Source of the DNA: Toxotes chatareus | Lineage: Eukaryota; Chordata; Actinopteri; Toxotidae | DNA length: 64,000 bases | Assembly: GCA_016801885.1 (NCBI GenBank) | Contig: CM028885.1 | Location: forward strand, 1,672,955-1,736,954 | Direction: 5' to 3' | Shown: positions 23,201 through 32,962 of the stretch, one piece after another | Layout of the letters: each line of letters opens with the position of its first letter | Numbering within the stretch: position 1 is the first letter of the stretch | Notes under the pieces: model-generated | The model's input: only the letters and a program-made list of their open reading frames with translations | Databases searched by the model: none | What the model was told of the DNA's origin: nothing | Position numbers and translations under genes: made by a program

Positions 23201-26200
23201 ATTCTTCCTCAGTAATTGTGATATTCATGCTCCCACTTTGCCTTTACATGAAATGATGTATTATTTAGACTACATATATCTATATATCCACCACTGGATT
23301 ATTATTCTCTGCAGCCCTGTCTCTGATTACTTTATTATAGTGATCTTTTATTTGAAGATATAGAAAGAGATCTTGATACCTTAAGGAAAACATGTTTTTC
23401 AGTTCCTGAAAACTCCTCATCATGTTTTTTTTTTACTACCATACAAAATGCAGTCAAGCATTTTTCCATCCACACTTTTAAAGGTTGAGTCATACCTCCC
23501 CAGCTTGAAGTCTGACTGTCTAGGGCAATCCATCTTAATAATTTCTGGGAATTTCCCATTTGCAATCGTTTAACAAGAGTGAACCATGTTTCTAATGTGA
23601 ATGTTGTTATTGGATCAAGTTTATTCTTAATGGAAACTGGGATACACCTATCTCCTAGGATCGCTTGGACTTTAAAACCAGGGATGCAGGTCTTTATTAG
23701 TCTTTATTAAAGTCTTTATTAAAGTCAAATCTTTCTAATGATTGGTATAAAAATTCCCAACTGACCCTATCAAAAGCCTTTTCAGCATCAAGGCTGTGTA
23801 TTTTATGTTTATGGCACACAAAAGATATGCCTGTCATATAAGTAACATAACATTTAGCTGAGGACATGTACAGACAGGACATGAATGAGTTACTAGTGTA
23901 ATGGCTAAGTCATGGCGAGTCTCTGATCTTGTTCCAAGCCAGGAGACTCTTTGCGAGAACTCCAGTGGCTCTGTATCGGTGTTACAGTTTGTGCTCCGCT
24001 CACTCATTCGATGTCGACACAGCTCTTTCAGGAAAAGGTGACGTCACATACGTCTGTGGACCAGTCAGATTTGAGAAATATCAGAATTCGAATCTGATGA
24101 CACTGGTGTGGTTGTTTCCGGAAAAGGTTGAGACTTTACAACATATTATCAGATTTGAGCATCACATGTGTTCATGGAGCTCTAACCGGACCTAATCAAG
24201 GTCTGCATTAACATTTGCAAGTAACTAAAGTTAGAAATAAGTAAAACTGAAATGATTGTAGATGTGCAGTGACATTTCATGGGCTGAGAAGACAGAAACA
24301 ACCTGTCGCTCCAACCTGAAAATGAGATGAGCCACAGAAAATATTCAGTATTTATCTGACACCCTGCTGTAACAGCTGGAGTCTACTGACTTATCACCAG
24401 ATTGTTTTATAAGCTACTTGATCCAAATTAAGACGGTGCTGATTCACTACACTTAAGCTGATCAGCTTCAAATTGTGATTTTGGTGGAGATGACAATCCA
24501 CTTGGATCATACAGTGGTGTTACAGAGTGGACTTTCCCTCACCTTTGTATATAGCCAGTTTTTACTGTTTTGTATCCTTAATTGAACTTTTTTTTTAGAT
24601 TGTAAATATGCTATTTTTTGCACATTTTCTTGTACTTGAATTACATGCACACCTCTTGTTTTTCTGCACTTTATCCTTTTTCCTGTTTTTCTCGTGAGCT
24701 GCCTAACAAGTAAACTTCCCCACCGTGGGATCGATAAAGTCTTATCTTACTAATTGTCTCTGGTTGAGTACAGGGAACACAGTGACTGCCATAAACTTAC
24801 TACATTAACCTTAGTTAGTTTCAGCTGAAATAATCAGCCACCGGTCATCATTGTTCAGCCAGTGAAACGGAGTCTTGCTAACTCTACCTGAGTCTTTTTC
24901 AGGTATAGTTAGCAGGACGTTTGTACTTTGATGCATGTCCTTCTCCTCCTCTCCTCCATTCCTAGCTGTCCTATCTTCCTCCTTTTCCTCCTTTCACCCA
25001 GCCCGGCCCTCAGCAGGAGGGTCCCCCATCTGAGCCAGGTTCTGCTCAAGGTTTCTTCCTGTTTAAAGGGAGTTCTTCTTGCCACTGTCGCCTTAAGTGC
25101 TGATCTGGGGTCAGACTCTGGGTCTCTGTAAAGCACTTTGAGACAATTTTGATTGTGGAAGGAGCTATATAAATAAAACTGAATTGAATTTGTGTTTCTT
25201 AATTTAAAAAAAAAAAAGTGAGGAGAGAAAAAAAAGAATGGACAAGAGATTTGTATGTGTCAGACTTTAATGAATGTGGGTATTGTGCCAACTGGAAACC
25301 AGATCCAAAATCACAGCCCAGCTCTGGTTGCCTGGGAGACACCACTATCATTAAAATCCACCGTCCTGACGAGGCAGAGTAGCTGAGTCATTCAGTTATG
25401 AATTTTCAGTGTTTTAGAGAAGTAAGATTTTAAACCAGATTCTCAGGTGTGCAACAGAAGGACACAGTCAAAGAAGTTGTCACCTTTGAGTGAAGTAGGA
25501 GACATCTTGCAATGTTCTTTGTATTCTCTTATTTTTCAGTGAGGTCCCTGGTTTAAACCATTTTCAATGAGGTAACTGAACATTTAGTGGAATAAACCAT
25601 GTTATTTCTCTCTCTCTCAGAGCTGAAGCAGCTGAGCTGGTTGAGCTTTGTGGGTCTGCTCATGGTGCTGTGTGGCGAGGGCCTGCGTAAGTCGGCCATG
25701 TTGACCGCCGGGTCCAACTTCAACCACATCGTCCAGAATGAGAAGGCCCAGAGCCACGTGCTGGTCACTGGCGGGGTCTACTCCTACTTCAGACACCCCT
25801 CCTATGTGGGCTGGTTCTACTGGAGCATAGGAACACAGGTGAGCTCCAGTAGCACTGCTCAGCCTCGTGTTCGCTTCATTCTCTGTCACCATAGCGATGT
25901 TAAAGAGTCACATGATGAAGGATAAGCCCTTGGCAGAAATCTAAAAGTCAGAGCAAAACCTGGTCCAGCTCTGTTGGTGCTTGCCCCTCTGAATAGCTGA
26001 CAGATGAAATCATAATATAATGGCTTGCTGTTGTGTGGCTGTGCAGAGACATGTCCCACATGTTGTGTTTTGTGGACTGATGACTCTGCTGCCTGTTGCA
26101 GGTCATGCTGTGTAACCCGGTGTGTATATTGGGCTACACGATAGCCAGCTGGAGGTTCTTCCGGGAGCGGATCGAGGAGGAGGAGCTCTCTCTCATCCAT

Positions 26201-26281
26201 TTCTTTGCCGAGGACTATGTGGAGTACAAGAAGAAGGTTCCCACCGGGCTGCCCTTCATCTCAGGCATCCGTGTCAACTAG
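20227..26281 (+). CDS. icmt: Protein-S-isoprenylcysteine O-methyltransferase (complete)
   Basis: ICMT is a multi-pass ER membrane enzyme that transfers a methyl group from S-adenosylmethionine to the C-terminal prenylcysteine of CaaX proteins such as Ras and lamins. Five exons, 20227-20445, 21271-21359, 22353-22522, 25621-25838 and 26102-26281, join with consistent phases into 291 residues (human 284). The N-terminal half is a series of hydrophobic segments. The C-terminal half holds the conserved catalytic core: RHPSY (217-221), the EEEE cluster (257-260) and YKKKVPTGLPF (274-284). The start codon is the first in frame and begins MAGSKLLLEGR, like the family. Intron 2 carries an L2-type LINE relic and intron 3 an L1-type relic on the opposite strand plus retroposon tails. 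The 3' UTR is probably long (see the poly(A) signal at 29977). Confidence 0.97.
21385..21955 (+). mobile_element. L2-type LINE 3' fragment (reverse-transcriptase end)
   Basis: A frame from 21409 to 21744 reads LVQNVAARVLTNTRKMDHIT, then PVLRSLHWLPVSQRIQFKVL, then YKALNGLGPKYL. This is the conserved C-terminal block of L2-like fish non-LTR retrotransposons. It ends in an AT-rich tail with CTATAAATAAA. It is 5'-truncated and lies sense-oriented in icmt intron 2. Confidence 0.85.
21975..22140 (+). mobile_element. Short teleost retroposon tail
   Basis: The words AATCAGAAAAACTTTATTAA and TAGGGAAATTC, ending in an A-rich tail (22095-22140), are typical of a dispersed teleost retroposon 3' end. A related copy in reverse orientation is seen near 24690-24750. 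The family was recognised from memory, not searched. Confidence 0.5.
22590..23885 (-). mobile_element. Decayed L1-like LINE, minus strand
   Basis: On the minus strand, 23882 to 23697 encodes LDAEKAFDRVSWEFLYQSLE, a reverse-transcriptase block of L1 elements. 23565 to 23335 encodes an intermediate block beginning NSQKLLRWIALD. 22893 to 22687 encodes the C-terminal end (ARKVITRHWLKFDPPEYPDW, later KKWSKW). Frameshifts and stops separate the blocks. It sits antisense in icmt intron 3 and is not functional. Confidence 0.8.
24690..24750 (-). mobile_element. Retroposon end, reverse copy
   Basis: Read on the minus strand this gives GACTTTATCGATCCCACGGT then GGGGAAG, resembling the tail at 21990-22025 and a common fish repeat end. 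Confidence 0.45.
24935..25190 (+). mobile_element. Dispersed teleost LINE/SINE 3' end
   Basis: The segment includes GTTCTTCTTGCCACTGTCGC, TCTGTAAAGCACTTTGAGAC and GCTATATAAATAAAACTGAA near its end. I recognise these as the 3' end of a very common fish non-LTR repeat. It lies in icmt intron 3. Confidence 0.6.
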
Positions 26282-29200
26282 TCCCAGGAGCTGGATGCTG
26301 GATGTAACAGACTTACAGCACTAAAGCAGGTCAGACCTGGTGGGTTTGTGGCGTCATGCCGTTGACGGCTGCCCTTCCGGAGGGAAACCCTGCAGCTGGG
26401 TGAGAGCCTGTAGCTCACAGACAGAGACTGTGACAGCTTGGGGGACGGCGGCGGGCAGCTGGGCTGCTGTTTTTCTACCAACCTCCAAAATCCAGTTAAA
26501 GACCAGACAACCTCCACTACGCTCCATGTATTCCAGTAACAGCCACCCTATCTGTTTCAGTTCTGTTTGTGTTTGCATGCTAAGACCATGCGTAGTGTTC
26601 TCACTGATGACCTGCTGTGTTAAAGAGTGATTAGTTTACTGGACTGCTTTGGTGTCACACATCAGCAGAACAGGAAGTGACGGTTCCCTGAAGTTTACAT
26701 GTTTGAGTTTCACAGGAGTCCACCAGGTTCAGTAGCTGTCTGTGTGATAGGCTAGTTTCTACCACTTTCCCTAAATTTGGCCGTTTTTAAACCGAACCAA
26801 AGCTTAAAGGAATACTTCCCGATCACCCGCTGTAGTAGAGCCCTTCACTGGTCCTCACAATATCCAGTATCTACGACTCATCCCTGGACATTCTGCCGAG
26901 TCAGGTCTGGTAGGGTCCCTTTGTATGCCTACAGGTCTCAGATCTGTGCGTGTCATCATTTGGAGGCTGATGGAGACTTGAGGCAGCTGCGGGTTTTTCT
27001 TTTTGTTTTGTTTCGGTTCAAGTAGGTTTTCCACGGGTCTCTCTCCAGATCAGTTCGGCAGTGAGTCAGCCACATCAGAATCTCTGTACACGCATCTCAA
27101 ACCTCATCTGCAGCATAACCCACCTCCATCACAGCTGCTCCACACCAGAGATCAGCTCGCTGCTTCATGTGATGCTGTCTTCTATATATTCAGCGGGGTA
27201 TTCCTTTAAGTGTCCCTGATCATTTCATTTGTACTTTTGTGAGCCTCTCTTCCACTACAGCCCGTGGGCTCCTGAAGCTGTCCACAAAAAGCACAGATTT
27301 TGGATTTCCTTTACAGTCAGTATCTCTGTTACGAGTAAGTCTTAGTCACATCAGACAGAATCCAGGGGAGTGTTTGCAGCACTGTCTCAGAGATTGTTCA
27401 GAGTTTGTCTCTGTAATGTTTGGGTCCCAGAAGCAAAGCCTGAAAAATAGTTTTGTTCATTTCAAATAGTTTTACTTTTTTTTCCTTTTTTTTTTTAATT
27501 TTCACACTTAGAATGTCTTATTTGATTGAAATTTTATTCATGTTTTGAAAAGTATTGTTCCTGGCCTCAGCAAACTTTGTAGGGTAGAAGTCAAACATGT
27601 TTTCTGTTAAAGCTTTGCACTGCTTGACTGTTGGTTTTCTATGAGGCCCTGGATTTGGGGGGAAAAAAAGTGCAAAATTCCTAAACGCCCATTATTTTGC
27701 ACCCATATGATATCAATGATTTTCTAGTTTCAATACAATATTTTATTAATTTTGTACTAATACTGGAGCTGTGTACCACCCAGGGAGCTTTAAATGTTCC
27801 TGGAAATTGTTGATGTGTAGTTATGAAGGGCACACAGGGTTTCGGAAAAATACCAGAACAGAGGATTAGAACAGAAATATCTCATTCGCCTTAGTTTTTG
27901 GACCCATTCATCATATAGACCAGGTCTGAACCTGGTGCTGCAACAACCTCACCTGATATAACAGGGAATGACCCCAGCTAACACAGGGTGTACGAGTGGA
28001 TCCAAACTACAGTAAAGGGAACTATAGGAGACTTTTTTTTTTTATCCTCAGTTGTTAATAATCGTTATAATTATGATAGAACGATTAAACTGTGTAAGGA
28101 AAGTAAAAGGTTTTTGAAAGTGTTTTAAATGTAGTCAGTGATGAAGCTCCATCACTTACAGCTGACTGAATATAAGGCCTGTAGCAACCTGGTTTATGTC
28201 TGACCCTGATGTCCACGTCCTTAATGTGCGCTCAGGCTACAAGGCTTCAGTCACAGCCTCAGTTTGACGCTGAGGAACGGTCTGCTGGTCTCTTGAGAGA
28301 TGAACGCGAAGTCATTTCACTGATGCATGTTTGTCTTTCACCCTCTGAGCACTGTCTGTGTTGACATCACTTCCTGTGTTGTAGCCTCTTTTGTGTGTCT
28401 TTTCTTTTTCTCCATTGTTTAATTTTAAATTTTATTTCATTTATTTTTTTGTGATACTTCACCATCCTGATCCATGTCTTGTCATTTCCACCAGCATCGG
28501 TTTATCACAGTGTTTGTCCCGTTGAGTTTTCAAGAAACCAACCAAATGACTGACTCTGCAGCTTTCTCTCCGTATGTGCTGCTCTTCACTCCCCAAAATC
28601 CTGATTTCATAGTGTGTTGGAGACATTGGTGCGATAGAAGCAAAGAGTCTCTGTGGGTGAAACTAAACAAAACCAGGTCTAAACCTCGCGCGTGTGTGTG
28701 TGTGTGTGAAACTGAGGTGGTAGCTAAATGTCACTAGTTTCAGCCCTTTATCTGTTTGCTTCTCTCCTCCTCTCTGCGCTCACATACACAGTCATTTCAT
28801 CCAGCTGAATTCACAGTAAAGCTGTTCTCACTGACTGCCCATTAAGATCCATGTTAACCAGCAGACACTGCTGCTCTGCTGCTGCTAAAATCCTGATTTT
28901 GGAAGTTAAAGAGAACAGCTGTGCTGTGGTTTCAGCTGTGTTTACCTGTAAAATGATCAGTCACAGAGAGAGAAAGGTAGAAGCTCAGTAGAATGAGACC
29001 AAAGAGTCACTGAAGGCTCTGACACTAAGTTGGAAACCCTGCCTGTAAACACCCCTGGTTTGTCTTCATCACTCAGTCGGTCAGACCCTGCTTTTGTGGT
29101 CACGTATTATGGTTTAGGAGAAGGAATCTACTTATTGAGAGTGTGGAGGCTGAGTTTAGGAATCCAGCATGTTTTTTGGAAGATTGTTCCATTGGTCAAC

Positions 29201-29633
29201 TCATGTGCAAACAAATGAAAAACATCAACATCAAAATGATAATAGACGTCTTTGCTATCACAAATATAAAATGAAACAGAGGTGAAATGCTGTGATAGTT
29301 TCACAGCCAGGAAGGAAAGAAAAACTAATCTGTGAAACTCGGTCAGATAAATCCTGCAGCATGATCAGTAAAAGCACCAGGCGTCATACTCTAAACATGA
29401 ACATTGTCTGTTACCTTCACTCAGCATGGTGTTTGATAATGTGAGAATGTTACGTCTGTATGCTGCAGTTGTAGCATGATAACTACCATCACTTCACAGT
29501 CTGCGTTTAAGCTTCAGAGCCTGCTAATTCCCACTGATCCCAACACTCAGGACCCGACTTCATTCATTTCAGTTTTCATTTTGACCAGTGGCACAGTCTG
29601 CTGAGTACTGGACTTCTGTAACGCAGTCAGAGA

Positions 29634-29634
<1 letters not shown>

Positions 29635-29672
<38 letters not shown>
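29635..29672. repeat. (TG)n microsatellite
   Basis: An uninterrupted TG run of about 38 bp. Confidence 0.95.
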
Positions 29673-29676
<4 letters not shown>

Positions 29677-29976
29677 TGGAGCAGGGGGGTGAAGAGTGTT
29701 TTACAAGTGAGAGTTTAAAGTGACACACTCGTAGCATATCTGTGAAGTGCACTGTATAGGGTTAGATAATGAAACAACTGTATGCAAGGTGTTGAGGTAA
29801 CGAGGCGACGGCTGCAGCATGGCACCACAGTGGAGTTTTGGATATGTTGCACTTTTACTGTATAGACTACCATTTATCATAGGCCTGTTTGAAACAGTCT
29901 GTCACTGACTGGAAACTCTTGGCTGATTACTGTGCATTTATTCACAAAGCAGATTTTCTCAACACCATTTATGTGA

Positions 29977-29982
29977 AATAAA
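29977..29982 (+). terminator. Candidate icmt poly(A) signal
   Basis: AATAAA followed about 25-35 nt later by a CT/GT-rich element (CTCTCTCTGTGTGAGTC). Confidence 0.45.
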
Positions 29983-30419
29983 ATCAAAGCAGTTACTATT
30001 AAAGCTCTCTCTGTGTGAGTCTCATTCTGCTGAACACTCAGCACTGTTTCAACTGTCTGTCCTTTTTTTTTAACGGATGGAAGAGAAATGTCCCTGACAC
30101 ATCATATAATTGGAAAAAGCAGGTAAACAGTGTTTGACACTGCAGTGTTTGTGCTTATGTATGTATACAGTGTTTTTCATGCAGAGTAGATCATAAAATA
30201 AGCAGCAGCATTTAAGCGACTCTAGTGTGTGAAGCCAAAAAGGCATGCTTTCAAATTTGAAAATGAAGTTCTGCAGTGAGTCTAAATGAAATTACATCAA
30301 ATTTTCCAGAACTTCAGACTAACTTCACGTTACCAGTGGTTATTCCAAAGCAGAGTCAGAGTTGTGTCCCTGGACCAAAGAGTCTCTAACTGATGTGAGG
30401 GAGGATGGAGGAACAGATC

Positions 30420-30720
30420 AACAATAAATCAGAATCAGAATCAGGTTTAATCGCCAAGTACGCAAACACATACAAGGAATTTTTTGCTGGCAGTTGTTGT
30501 CTCTCTAGTATATAAAATATACAAATATTTTCAAATATACAAATATGTAATGTACATGAAACATGAAATGCATACCAGTCCAGTCATATCATAAGTCAAT
30601 ATATATATCCATGCATTTACCATAACTAAGAATAATACACAAAGTACCTAAGCTGACTTGTGTACTATTTTCAGGATCCTATTTATAAAACAAGTAAATA
30701 CAAGATAATAAAATATGAAA
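30420..30720 (+). mobile_element. SINE-like teleost repeat fragment
   Basis: It begins AATCAGAATCAGGTTTAATC and contains CCAAGTACGC and ACATACAAGGAATTTTT. This is the signature of a widespread fish retroposon (AATCAGAATCAG...GGCCAAGTATG type). The boundaries are approximate. Confidence 0.6.
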
Positions 30721-31089
30721 CCACTTTCCCCTTTAACTTGGAACAGTTTGCTTCACTTACAGGTTTCAGCTTTATCTCACACGTCAGGAGACTCAGTGGC
30801 TCCAGCACAGAGAATGATCTGCTTCCATACAACTCTGCCTGACTCAGAGGTAGATATGTCAAACAGCTGCTCCAAAAGAACGAGGTCTATGAGTGCTTTG
30901 CAGTTTTACAGGCTCTCAGACTCCTGGGGGAGGAACAAGACTCTGATCAGAAGCTTCCTGAGGAAAACCAAAGAGGCACTAAGGCTGGAAAAGAACCCAC
31001 CTCTTCATCTGTGACAGGCCGTGACTGACTCAGAGTCAGTCAGCGATGACATCAGAAAATCTCACTTCTGCTTTTACTCTACGGTTGTA

Positions 31090-32760
31090 TTTCATAGAAG
31101 TTTATTGAATAAGTGGGGGGTGTCAGTAAACCTAAGGCTGTATATGCAATAACATACACAACAGCTATGAATGTGAAACTTACAGCAGCCAATAGCAGGG
31201 TAGCAGGGATGGTATACACCAAGGGGGCAGTTGTAGGTTTCAGCAGTGAGGATCACTTCCGCGTTCAAAAAGCTGCAGTTCCTCGGCTGCCGCTGGGGGC
31301 TGGCTCCAGAAGTGAGCAATTATCCACTGACCCCCATGGTAAAATAAAATAGCCAACTTTACAGCCTAAAAAAACGTATTTACAGCCTGGTACAATTTTT
31401 GTTTTTGGTGTCTATTGATAGTTCCCACCTCCGTGAACATTGTGAGGGGGTGATTTTTTTTTGTACCACAACCGTTTTAGTGTTATTTAGGCTTAAAATT
31501 CTTACATAAATTAGGGCGTGGTTACGTTGAGTGACAGCCCATAGAGTCACAGGCAGTTAGCTCTTTGCTAAAGCATCGGCTGGGTTAGGCGGCTACATCC
31601 AGAGGCCTCCGGCTACCTCCAGCGGTTGACAGGGGCTGCAGTGTCCGTGTTTGTTTGCCAATGTTCGGATAGGTTTTTGTGACAATATGGCTTGTTGTAG
31701 TGTAGTCTGTACTAACCGACCGTCAAAGGAGTCTGTGTTGCAGTTTTTTCGGTAAGTAAATTTCTCACTATTTTACCTGGATGTTTGCACTAATTAGCAT
31801 GTATTAGCATATTTTGCCGCTAGCTTATTGCCGATTTATGGTCGCTGCTGATACAGATAGAGGACCGGAGCAGCTTATGTTAGGAACGCTGTTGCGGTGT
31901 GTTCCGTGCTCCGAGTGCGTTTATTGCCGGAATACAAGGCTACAATTTTATTGCGTCTCATTTTTCTGTTTAAAAAGTCCGACATTGCATGGACAGAGCA
32001 GCTCTGTCAGTAAGCGGCTGCTGTTGTTTGTGTGCTGCTGTAACTGGATAGTGGATGGAGGCAGCGGTGAAAGTCGGTAAATATTAAACATTTTAATATA
32101 TTATTATTACTATCATTATTTTTGGTGGTTATCATTAATAATAATGTTTTAACATACGTTATACGTATACCGTTTTAATATATTTTATCAATATGAAATA
32201 ATAACGGGGACTGTCGTGTGGTGGATGTAGCTGCTGATTAGCCTTAGGCTAGCTCGGTTGCTCCGAGCTAAGTGTACGGGTTCCCGGCCAGCTGACCCCG
32301 GCTGACCCGTAGGGTAACCGCCAAATATGGAAAGTACACTCCCACTAAAATCCAAGATGGCACCGCTCAAATGCCCATGGTTTGGTCATAAAACCGACTC
32401 CCCGAAACCAATGGGTGATGTCACGGGTGCTACGTCCATGTCTTATACAGTCTATGGGTCGGACTCGGGGACTGTCGTGTGGTGGATGTAGCTGCGTGTA
32501 ACTGCCGCTTAGCATGTTAGCCTAGCTGATTAGCCTTAGGCTAGCTCGGTTGCTCCAAGCTTAGTGGCCGGGTTCTCGGTCGGCTGACCCGTAGAGTAAC
32601 CGCCTCTCCGCCAAATATGCAAAGTACACTCCCACTAAAATCCAAGATAGCGCAGCTCAAATGCCCATGGTTTGGTCACAAAACCGACTCCCCCAAACCA
32701 ATGGGTGACGTCACGGGTGCTACGTCCATGTCTTATACAGTCTATGGTATACACACACAC
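31090..32760. mobile_element. THAP/P-like DNA-transposon-derived region
   Basis: A short exon-like frame at 31687-31751 (+) reads MACCSVVCTNRPSKESVLQF, then FR, with a good donor (gtaagt at 31752). This resembles the N-terminal zinc-binding part of a THAP domain. No transposase continuation follows. The 3' part is a tandem duplication ending in CTTATACAGTCTATGG, a word typical of fish repeat ends. I infer a decayed, internally deleted DNA transposon; the ends are not defined. Confidence 0.4.
32195..32755 (+). repeat. Direct tandem duplication of about 265/295 bp
   Basis: Copy 1 (about 32205-32460) and copy 2 (about 32465-32755) both begin CGGGGACTGTCGTGTGGTGG and both end CTTATACAGTCTATGG. 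They share near-identical blocks, for example CTCAAATGCCCATGGTTTGG. Copy 2 has an extra insert of about 30 bp near its start. Confidence 0.9.
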
Positions 32761-32917
32761 ACAAAAAAAACCCAGTGTGTAGATTCTGTATCAACATAGA
32801 TTGTGGTGTGGTTTGGTTTGGTTTTCGCTATTCTTTTTACCATTTGTTAAATATCTCGTTAATCAACCTCAGATTGCCAGATTCAATCGATGATGCATCG
32901 TTTGACTTGTTCATGTA

Positions 32918-32962
32918 GCGCATGCGCACGAATCCCTCTTCCTTTCTGCTAGCTTCTCCGCC
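32918..32962 (+). promoter_or_regulatory. rpl22: rpl22 core promoter: NRF1 site and TOP start
   Basis: A perfect NRF1-type palindromic word GCGCATGCGCA (32918-32928) is followed after four bases by the pyrimidine tract TCCCTCTTCCTTTCT (32933-32947). That is the 5'TOP arrangement expected at the start of ribosomal protein mRNAs. Transcription probably begins at a C near 32934, giving a 5' UTR of about 29 nt. Confidence 0.7.

Larger units (their letters stand above)
26282..29990 (+). other. icmt: Probable long 3' UTR of icmt
   Basis: No gene is visible in this 3.7 kb. The first convincing poly(A) signal after the icmt stop is AATAAA at 29977-29982, followed by a GT-rich stretch. Mammalian ICMT also has a multi-kilobase 3' UTR (known), so this interval is probably transcribed. 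A GT microsatellite lies at 29635-29672. Confidence 0.45.

Noticed and set aside
23929..24195. 88-codon frame in icmt intron 3
   Set aside because: It lies next to repeat relics, with no recognised family and no splice context.
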